From positions 56,981-120,980 of the forward strand of contig CATLAK010000007.1 of NCBI GenBank assembly GCA_949878435.1: a stretch of 64,000 bases of DNA. The letters run 5' to 3'. The notes beneath the pieces are model-generated. The model was not told the origin of the DNA, searched no databases, and saw nothing but the letters and a program-made list of their open reading frames with translations. This stretch comes from an uncultured Lachnospiraceae bacterium. GTDB lineage: Bacteria > Bacillota > Clostridia > Lachnospirales > Lachnospiraceae. Position 1 is the first letter of the stretch. The number at the start of each line of letters is the position of its first letter. The translations under genes and the position numbers were made by a program. Below, piece after piece: positions 17,750 through 24,548 of this stretch.

Positions 17750-18850
17750 TTAAAATGGATACAGGGAAACGTCGTCTCCTGCAAAAATGCCAAGCATATC
17801 GCTTCCAACTAAGTATCTGCCATCCCTCACTGTACACTGATTATATCCGTCAATGCCAAGGTCCACTCCTTCCGGAAATTCCGTCGTACCGTCCATGACC
17901 ATCTTTGCCAGTATGCACATTGCATATCCTGCATTGGCAGGATCCCACAAACCGATCATAGAAATACTTCCGTTATTTAAATATTGTGCCGCGTCATTCG
18001 GTGACGTACAGCCGGTAGCTGCGACTTTTCCTGCCAGACCTTTATTCTCGATTGCCAGTCCTGCTCCAATCACGTCGGCAGAACCTGTCCCCATAATTCC
18101 TTTCAGTTCAGGATAGGTCTTAAACAATTCTTCACAAATACTCTGCGCCTGATTCACGTCTGCCTTTGTCTCTGTCTTTTCGCTCACCAGCGTCATGTCC
18201 GGATAGTTTTCTTTCTGGTATGCCACTGCGGCATCCAGCCATGCATTGTGATTTGCATTTGTCAATTCCTCGATGATCGTCGCATATTCGCCTTCATATC
18301 CCATGCTTTCTGCCAGACTCTGCATGAAAAATTCTCCGAAAGCCTGATCGGTAAACGCCTCGATATCCGCATCTGTACTATTTAAATTAGCCGCCTCATG
18401 GCTTATGACCACGATTCCCTCATCACGGGCTTTCTGCAGGACCGTCTCAACTGCTTCCGCAGAATTAGGGACAATTCCGATCACGTCAACCTTCTGCGCA
18501 ATCAAGTCTTCTATGATAGCCACCTGCTGGGATGCATCCGGTGTACTCGGCGCATACAGGTTAATGGTACATCCGTTTTCTTCTGCATATTTCTGCAGTC
18601 CTTCATTCAGACGGTCAAACCACGGAACATCCACTTTCACTACCACTCCCATGGTAAACCCTTCGCTTGCTGCTGTTTCCGCCCCGTCCCCTGTTCCGGT
18701 CTGTGCTTCGCCTGCATCACTCTCCTCGCTTTTTGCCTCGGGCGCAGCTGCCGTTTGGGACACATCTTGGTTATCGTTGTTTTGCGCCCCGCACGCTGTA
18801 ACGGATAGCAGAATGGCAAATGTTAAAATAATTGATGTCAGCTTTTTCAT
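17750..18850 (-). CDS. sugar ABC transporter substrate-binding lipoprotein (RbsB-like)
   Basis: A 366-residue exported lipoprotein: signal peptide followed by the lipobox LLSVTAC with Cys20, then an acidic Ser/Thr/Glu-rich linker to about residue 65. The rest is a periplasmic-binding-protein type 1 fold: MGVVVKVDVPWFDRLNEGLQKYAEENGC at the start, IEDLIAQKVDVIGIVPNSAEAV, and IMGTGSADVIGAGLAIENKGL. This is the ribose/allose/galactose-binding family, not the BmpA nucleoside family. It delivers a sugar or sugar-like ligand to the two RbsC-type permeases. The nucleoside hydrolase gene lies 41 bases upstream in the same operon. Confidence 0.92.
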   Translation of the reverse strand: MKKLTSIILTFAILLSVTACGAQNNDNQDVSQTAAAPEAKSEESDAGEAQTGTGDGAETAASEGFTMGVVVKVDVPWFDRLNEGLQKYAEENGCTINLYAPSTPDASQQVAIIEDLIAQKVDVIGIVPNSAEAVETVLQKARDEGIVVISHEAANLNSTDADIEAFTDQAFGEFFMQSLAESMGYEGEYATIIEELTNANHNAWLDAAVAYQKENYPDMTLVSEKTETKADVNQAQSICEELFKTYPELKGIMGTGSADVIGAGLAIENKGLAGKVAATGCTSPNDAAQYLNNGSISMIGLWDPANAGYAMCILAKMVMDGTTEFPEGVDLGIDGYNQCTVRDGRYLVGSDMLGIFAGDDVSLYPF

Positions 18851-18890
18851 ATGTTTTCTTCCTTTCTCTTTTATGTCATTTCAATTTGTT

Positions 18891-19871
18891 TTACTTACAA
18901 AAACGTTCCACGATGAAATTCGTAAAATCTTCACTGCGGACGTCCAATGCCACATGGCAGTTAGGCGGAAGCTTCTTGGGAACCGTACGTAAGATATCAT
19001 CCCGTATAATCAGATCCCGCGGAATAAAAGTGGGACCAAATTCAATATCAATGTGCAGATCATACAAATCTACAAAGGTCCGATCCACCAGAACCGCAAC
19101 GCAGAGAGGATCGTGCATCCAAAGGTCGGTATGTTCTGTGGGCACTCCGCCGCTGATATACAGCATCTTTTCCTGCTCCGGCCATGCCTCTAACATACGC
19201 CACGCCGCTTTGGCAATAGGTCTTTCACTCTTTTTAAGGATTTCAACGTCCTTTGGCGGAACCGGGACCTTTAATGTCACATCGATGGGAATCATGGTAA
19301 AGTTCAGCCCCGCATCAAATACAATTTTCGTCGCGGTCTTGTCACAATTGAAATTGTATTCTTCTATCGGCGACCTTGTGATTCCCATCTTATCCACAAC
19401 AGGAACCACCACGCCCCCCATGGAAATCACTTCCTTAATATTCTCCGCAATGCGCGGTTCCTTTACGATTGCTATCGCCAGATTGCTTAATGCGCCCAGT
19501 GTGATCACCGTCACTTCCCCTGGATTTGCCATCACCGTATCGATAATGAAATCAACGGCATGCTTTTTTTCCGGTGCAAGAGCCGGGTCCGTCCAGTCAC
19601 CCTCGTCCATAATTCCGCCGCCCTCATAGCCATACCAGACCGTGCCGCTTCCATCGATGGGCTTGCTGATCCCCGCACATACGGGAATATCCTGCTTTCC
19701 TGCAATCTTTAACATCTTCTTGGCAATCCTGGCACGTTCATACGCATTTGACCAGACAGTAGTCACGCCAAGTAATTCGATTTCTTCGCTCTGGCAGGCA
19801 AGAAGCAGTGCAAATGCATCATCAAAATCTGTTCCCACATCCGTATCAATGATCAGTTTTTTCTTTTCCAT
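18891..19871 (-). CDS. nucleoside hydrolase, IUNH family
   Basis: A 326-residue inosine-uridine-preferring nucleoside hydrolase family protein. The calcium-binding signature DTDVGTDFDDA is at residues 9-19, VTVITLGALSNLAIAI near 120 is also diagnostic, and the C-terminal MHDPLCVAVLVD carries the catalytic-site His/Asp. It releases a base from a ribonucleoside, leaving the sugar. GGGAG lies 6 bases before the ATG. It heads the ABC operon, so the importer may bring in a nucleoside or the sugar released. Two LacI-type operators sit 46-93 bases upstream. The actual substrate is open. Confidence 0.92.
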   Translation of the reverse strand: MEKKKLIIDTDVGTDFDDAFALLLACQSEEIELLGVTTVWSNAYERARIAKKMLKIAGKQDIPVCAGISKPIDGSGTVWYGYEGGGIMDEGDWTDPALAPEKKHAVDFIIDTVMANPGEVTVITLGALSNLAIAIVKEPRIAENIKEVISMGGVVVPVVDKMGITRSPIEEYNFNCDKTATKIVFDAGLNFTMIPIDVTLKVPVPPKDVEILKKSERPIAKAAWRMLEAWPEQEKMLYISGGVPTEHTDLWMHDPLCVAVLVDRTFVDLYDLHIDIEFGPTFIPRDLIIRDDILRTVPKKLPPNCHVALDVRSEDFTNFIVERFCK

Positions 19872-19916
19872 CTTTTTCTCCCTTCGCCTTGCTTTTTTAT
19901 CCGCTTTTCAGTTTTA

Positions 19917-19964
19917 TGCAACCGGTTACATCCTGCAATAAAAAAATATATGTAACCGCTTACA
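19917..19964. promoter_or_regulatory. two LacI-type operators upstream of nucleoside hydrolase-ABC operon
   Basis: TGCAACCGGTTACA at 19917-19930 and TGTAACCGCTTACA at 19951-19964 match the LacI-family consensus TGTAANCGNTTACA. They are 34 bases apart centre to centre, about three helical turns, which suits cooperative binding. Both lie between the hydrolase start (19871) and the end of the epimerase gene. Confidence 0.85.
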
Positions 19965-20083
19965 TTTGTCAAAATATTATATTACTTTCACATTCATGTC
20001 AATAACATTTGCTCAATTATTTGCATTTTGTTAATAATGCTTGTTTTGATATGTCTTTTTTATATACTATTCACAGTGCTGCT

Positions 20084-20971
20084 TTACACATCCTCATTTT
20101 CTTTCTCAAATGCTTTGCGTATAAATTTCAAGGATTCCTCTGCTTCCCGGTCCAATATCTGCTCTGAACAATCCTCCTTCAAGTTCCTCCAGATGCGGAT
20201 ATCCTGCCCCACTTCGCCCCCGCATATGACAAAAGGCTCCATGACCACGGTTCCTGTATAGTTGATTTTCTGCAGTGCTTTCCCTATTTGGGTCCATGGG
20301 ATGATTCTCCCCTGCCCCGGAAGCTTCCGGTTATTTTCCCCGATATGAAAATGTCCCAGTTTCCTTCCTGCAGATAGAACCGCGTCTTCCAGCGAATCCT
20401 CCTCTATATTCATGTGATAAGTATCCAGCATAATCTTTACGTTTTCCGCGTCTACCTCGTTTACATAGTCACGGCATTCCTTTACTGTGTTGATCAGATA
20501 TCCTTCATGGCGGTTCAACGCTTCCATATCCAGCTCGATTTCATACTCTTCTGCCAGCTTTGCCAGCTTGCGCATATTCCTGATGCTGCGTTCCAGACCG
20601 CCCTTTTTATCCGGCTTTTTGGAATAGTCTGCCGGCCAGCTCGCATATAAGCCTCCACCAACCTGATGGATCCCTAAGATTTTCAAGATTGGAAAGGTGT
20701 CCTTCCAAAATTGAAACGCCCTCTTCACAATATCCGGATTTTCCGAAGAAATATCTTCATCCGGTCTGGGACCATATCCCGCAGTCAGAGAAATTCCCTC
20801 CTTATCCTTGCACTCCTTTAATTTTAGAATCGCTTCTCCAGGCAGATCTTTCAAGCCCGCACAGGAAATCTCCAGAATATCAAATCCCAGCCTTTTTACT
20901 TTTTCCACATACTTCAAATAGTCTGCGCCCCATTGCCTTTCCCAATAGGCATAATAAATTCCATATTGCAC
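20084..20971 (-). CDS. D-allulose (psicose)/D-tagatose 3-epimerase family ketose epimerase
   Basis: The 295-residue TIM-barrel protein closely follows known D-psicose 3-epimerases: MQYGIYYAYWE at the start, NRHEGYLINT, KIMLDTYHMNIEEDS, LGHFHIGENNRKLPG and YTGTVVMEPFV. The metal and catalytic residues are all present as Glu150, Asp183, His209 and Glu245. It should interconvert D-allulose and D-fructose or related ketoses at C3. It is a separate transcription unit from the ABC operon but has LacI-type operators upstream (20998 and 21100). Free or phosphorylated ketose substrates cannot be told apart from sequence alone. Confidence 0.88.
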   Translation of the reverse strand: MQYGIYYAYWERQWGADYLKYVEKVKRLGFDILEISCAGLKDLPGEAILKLKECKDKEGISLTAGYGPRPDEDISSENPDIVKRAFQFWKDTFPILKILGIHQVGGGLYASWPADYSKKPDKKGGLERSIRNMRKLAKLAEEYEIELDMEALNRHEGYLINTVKECRDYVNEVDAENVKIMLDTYHMNIEEDSLEDAVLSAGRKLGHFHIGENNRKLPGQGRIIPWTQIGKALQKINYTGTVVMEPFVICGGEVGQDIRIWRNLKEDCSEQILDREAEESLKFIRKAFEKENEDV

Positions 20972-20997
20972 AATACATTCTCCTCTCGTATATTATT

Positions 20998-21011
20998 TGT
21001 TACCGGTTACA
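20998..21011. promoter_or_regulatory. LacI-type operator upstream of the ketose epimerase
   Basis: TGTTACCGGTTACA, 27 bases upstream of the epimerase start, shares the core ACCGGTTACA with the other three sites. Its position fits repression at or near the promoter. Confidence 0.82.
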
Positions 21012-21099
21012 TTTAAAGGCATAAAAAATTTCTCCTTGTAAAACCTATAACCTACCGCCGCCTCCTTTCATTTCAGTATAGTGGGTTCCGCTTTTCATT

Positions 21100-21113
21100 T
21101 GCAACCGGTTACA
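21100..21113. promoter_or_regulatory. distal LacI-type operator
   Basis: TGCAACCGGTTACA is identical to the site at 19917. It lies 102 bases upstream of the site at 20998 and just beyond the end of the LacI-type gene, so it could support looping at the epimerase promoter. Confidence 0.82.
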
Positions 21114-21170
21114 TTCGCATTGAAAAATTATTCTGGAACCTATATCTTCCAGAATACATTTTTAAATATG

Positions 21171-22175
21171 CTAAATATGTTTAATGACTAATTTAGGCTC
21201 AATAATATATTTAGTCCTCGGCTGATCAGGATTTTGAATCCTTTGAAGCAGCAGTTCCGCCGCCTTCTTTCCCATGGAATAGACGCTTCTCTCTATATAA
21301 TTGAAATTGATGTCAAAAAACTCTAATGCTTTTATTTTATCAAATCCAATGCAGGCAATCTCGCCCTCGCCGATACCTTTTTCCTTCTTTGCCCTGAAAA
21401 ATCCCATTGTGGTATTATTGTTGCAAGTCAGGACCGCTGTCGGTCTTTCATCAAGTGCAAGACACTGCCGGCTCAGCTGGTAAGCCTTTTTTTCCGTATA
21501 ATCTCCTAGGAATATGTATTTTTCTTTTAACTCTATATTATGTTCTTTCAAGGCTCTTTCGTATCCGCGCTGCCTTTCTCTCGCTAAGACCCTGTCAAGA
21601 CGTGCATTGATAATCGCTATCTTCCTGTGCCCCGATTCGATCAGCGCCTCTGTTGCTTTGTACGCCGCCAGCTCGTTATCAAAGAATACGCCGTCTGCAT
21701 TTTGGAGGAACTCCAGCTCCCTGTCCACCACAACGACAGGCGCGTCTAAAGCTTGCAGCCATTTCTTCAGCATACTCTGCTCCTCGTCACCGCTGTAATC
21801 GATTGCCGGTGTATAGATGAGCCCCTTTATCCCGTTCTGCCTTAATATTGCTAAAGCTTTGCCATCCTTTTCTTTTTTATCACCGGAATTAAAGCACATC
21901 ACGGTAAGTCCCGCCTGTTCCATTGTGTCCATAATTCCCCTCAGCATTTCGCCGAAAAACGGATTATCTATCTCCGGAATAATTACTCCTATCGTGGATG
22001 ATTCTCTTTTAGATAAATTTCTTGCGATGGTAGACGGCACGTAATTGTATCTTTCAATCAGTTCCATAATTCTCTGACGGGTATTGTCATCCACCAGATT
22101 GGAATTATTTATCACTCTGGAAACGGTCGTCTTAGATACCTTCGCCTCTTTCGCAATATCTCCTATTGTAGTCAT
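21171..22175 (-). CDS. LacI family transcriptional regulator
   Basis: An N-terminal LacI helix-turn-helix and hinge (MTTIGDIAKEAKVSKTTVSRVINN, then RQRIMELIERYNYVPSTIARNL) is followed by a type 1 periplasmic-binding fold sensor (IGVIIPEIDNPFFGEML, LTCNNNTTMGF). ATG at 22175 is used since GGGAG is 4 bases upstream and the family starts at MTTI. Four operators of its expected type lie in front of the adjacent epimerase and nucleoside hydrolase-ABC operon. It is therefore the probable repressor of this sugar or nucleoside regulon, lifted by the imported sugar or a derivative. Confidence 0.93.
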   Translation of the reverse strand: MTTIGDIAKEAKVSKTTVSRVINNSNLVDDNTRQRIMELIERYNYVPSTIARNLSKRESSTIGVIIPEIDNPFFGEMLRGIMDTMEQAGLTVMCFNSGDKKEKDGKALAILRQNGIKGLIYTPAIDYSGDEEQSMLKKWLQALDAPVVVVDRELEFLQNADGVFFDNELAAYKATEALIESGHRKIAIINARLDRVLARERQRGYERALKEHNIELKEKYIFLGDYTEKKAYQLSRQCLALDERPTAVLTCNNNTTMGFFRAKKEKGIGEGEIACIGFDKIKALEFFDINFNYIERSVYSMGKKAAELLLQRIQNPDQPRTKYIIEPKLVIKHI

Positions 22176-22321
22176 ATTTCTCCCTGCACATATTATCAAG
22201 TACAATGGTTATGATAATTTATTTCAATTTCTTTTTCAATACAAGAATCTTACAAAATGAGTCTGTCATTTTTATGCATTTTCCCAAAACAAGCTTTTTA
22301 TTTGTTAATATATAACACAAA

Positions 22322-22346
22322 GGAGCGTGCTGTGTCAACACGCTCC
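22322..22346 (-). terminator. Rho-independent terminator of aspS
   Basis: GGAGCGTG/CACGCTCC, an 8-bp perfect stem with a 9-base loop, is followed on the minus strand by TTTGTGTT. It begins 25 bases after the aspS stop. Confidence 0.8.
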
Positions 22347-22370
22347 CTGCCGTTAATAACCTAAGATATT

Positions 22371-24122
22371 TTACTGTCTCACCTTAATATGCACTTCCCG
22401 AAGCTGCTGTTCCGTCACTTCATTCGGCGCCCCGCACATCAGATCCTGTGCCGTTCCGCTCATGGGGAAGGGAATAATCTCCCTGATGTTTTCCTCATTG
22501 CGCAGCAACATGATCATGCGGTCCACACCGGGCGCCATGCCTGCATGCGGGGGTGCTCCGAACTGGAACGCATTGTAGAGCGCGCCAAACTTCTGCTTCA
22601 ACACCTCTTCATCATAGCCCGCAATCTCAAATGCCTTGACCATGATATCCAAATTATGATTACGCACCGCTCCGGAGGACAGTTCCACGCCGTTGCAGAC
22701 GATATCATACTGGTATGCCAGAATTTCAAGGGGATCCTTGGTGTTGAGCGCCTCAAGACCGCCCTGGGGCATGGAGAATGGATTGTGGGTAAATCCAATC
22801 TTCTTGGTCTCCTCATCCTTCTCGAACATGGGGAAGTCATTGATAAAACAAAAACGGTATGCATTCTTCTCACAAATATCAAGACGCTTCCCAAGTTCAC
22901 TGCGGATCTGCCCTGCAAAACTTGCCGCACGTTCCTCCTTATCCGCAATAAAGAAAATGGTATCTTCCTTCTCAAGACCTGCCAGCTGTCTCATTTCCGC
23001 CTTCAATTCATCGGGAATGAATTTGTCAATAGGTCCCTTGTAAGATAAATCTTCCTGCACTTCCAGATAGCCAAGCCCGCCCATGCCGATTTCTGTGGCA
23101 AACTTCAGCATCTTTTCATGGAAGCCCTTGGACTGGTGTCCGTGAATCTTGATTGCCCTCACCGTCTTATTCTGGAACGGTTTAAAGGTACAGCGGTTAA
23201 AGAACTCGGATAAATCAATGATACGCAAAGGATTGCGCAAATCCGGCTTATCCGTTCCGAACTCCAGCATTGCCTGCTTATAACTGATTACCGGATAAGG
23301 CGCTTTTGTTACTTCATATCCTTCCGGCGCAAACTTTTCAAAAGTTGCAGTCAGCACTTCTTCCCCGACACGGAACACATCCTCCTGGGTGGCAAAGCTC
23401 ATCTCAAAGTCCAGCTGGTAAAACTCGCCGGGAGAACGGTCTGCCCTTGCATCCTCATCCCTAAAGCAGGGCGCAATCTGGAAATACTTATCCACCCCTG
23501 ACACCATGAGCAGCTGCTTATACTGCTGGGGCGCCTGGGGCAGGGCATAAAATTTTCCTTTGTAATGTCTGGACGGCACGATATAATCCCTTGCGCCTTC
23601 CGGTGAAGATGCGCACAGAATCGGCGTCTGCACCTCCATAAATCCCATTTCCGTCATTTTTTCACGAAGATACTTGATCACATTGGAGCGGAAGATCATA
23701 TTGTCCATCACCTTGCGGTTGCGAAGGTCAAGGAAACGATATTTAAGCCGCAGATCCTCTCTGATTTCCTTGGATGTGGCAACCTCAAAAGGCAGCTGCC
23801 GGTACACCTTTCCAAGCACCTCCACGCTGTGCGCTTCCAGCTCAATAGTTCCCGTGGGAATCTTCGGATTGTAAGTCTCTTCATCCCTTTTTTCAATTTC
23901 ACCTGTAATGCTGATACAATCTTCCTTATTAATTCCCTTTAACAAAGGAGTGTCTCTCATTACAATCTGAAGCACGCCGTACATATCCCTTAAGTCAATA
24001 AACGACACGCCGCCGTGGTCGCGGATGTTCTCCACCCATCCTGCCACCTTCATTTCCTTTCCGATATCCTGCTCGGAAATCTGATTTAAAGTACGTTCAC
24101 GATACAATGTTGATAATTCCAT
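22371..24122 (-). CDS. aspS: aspartyl-tRNA synthetase
   Basis: About 583 residues, the length of bacterial-type AspRS. An N-terminal OB fold (VAGWVENIRDHGGVSFIDLRD) is followed by the class II core with FRDEDARADRSPGEFYQLDFEMSF (motif 2), a GAD-type insertion, and APGVDRMIMLL (motif 3). ATG at 24122 is preferred because GGAGGA ends 4 bases before it; the longer frame at 24134 would place that sequence inside the gene. It charges tRNA-Asp and, in many bacteria lacking AsnRS, also tRNA-Asn. A T-box leader controls it and a terminator follows. Confidence 0.96.
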   Translation of the reverse strand: MELSTLYRERTLNQISEQDIGKEMKVAGWVENIRDHGGVSFIDLRDMYGVLQIVMRDTPLLKGINKEDCISITGEIEKRDEETYNPKIPTGTIELEAHSVEVLGKVYRQLPFEVATSKEIREDLRLKYRFLDLRNRKVMDNMIFRSNVIKYLREKMTEMGFMEVQTPILCASSPEGARDYIVPSRHYKGKFYALPQAPQQYKQLLMVSGVDKYFQIAPCFRDEDARADRSPGEFYQLDFEMSFATQEDVFRVGEEVLTATFEKFAPEGYEVTKAPYPVISYKQAMLEFGTDKPDLRNPLRIIDLSEFFNRCTFKPFQNKTVRAIKIHGHQSKGFHEKMLKFATEIGMGGLGYLEVQEDLSYKGPIDKFIPDELKAEMRQLAGLEKEDTIFFIADKEERAASFAGQIRSELGKRLDICEKNAYRFCFINDFPMFEKDEETKKIGFTHNPFSMPQGGLEALNTKDPLEILAYQYDIVCNGVELSSGAVRNHNLDIMVKAFEIAGYDEEVLKQKFGALYNAFQFGAPPHAGMAPGVDRMIMLLRNEENIREIIPFPMSGTAQDLMCGAPNEVTEQQLREVHIKVRQ

Positions 24123-24201
24123 GTTCTCCTCCATTTCTAAAAATACAAATTATGATTACTTTAAACAACGGTGGACACTTCGCACACTTTCCTATGAAAC
24201 G

Positions 24202-24425
24202 AAAAAAGCCCTGAATTGATCTGAGAAATCAATTCAGGACGAATCAAACAATCCGCGGTGCCACCTGATTTACTGCCATGCAGTCGCTTAACCAATTTTC
24301 ATTTGCAGCTGGTAAAGTTGTTTTTCATATAGATTCATTCTGCCGGCTTTCCACCATCCCGGCTCTCTGGAAGCGATAATCCATACTACTTCTCTTCGTC
24401 GTCGCTGATTACACTGATATCATAA
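24202..24425 (-). promoter_or_regulatory. T-box riboswitch upstream of aspS
   Basis: On the minus strand the leader shows an AGAGAG-containing stem I apex with GCCGG-type helix near 24345-24365. The T-box sequence AGGTGGCACCGCGG follows at 24266-24253. Then comes a terminator stem CCTGAATTGAT/ATCAATTCAGG (24210-24238) followed by six Ts. Uncharged tRNA binding would prevent termination and raise synthetase expression. In the region expected for the specifier I see AACAAC (24317-24322) and no GAC or GAU. Confidence 0.9.
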
Positions 24426-24548
24426 TGTAGAAAGAAGTATTTGTCAATTCAAATTTAAGGATGTATGCGTTTGTTTTGGGTGTTGGCAAATGGACGCGCA
24501 GACGGAAATTTACCATCTGTGCGGTTGGAATTGCGGTTCACGGTCCAA

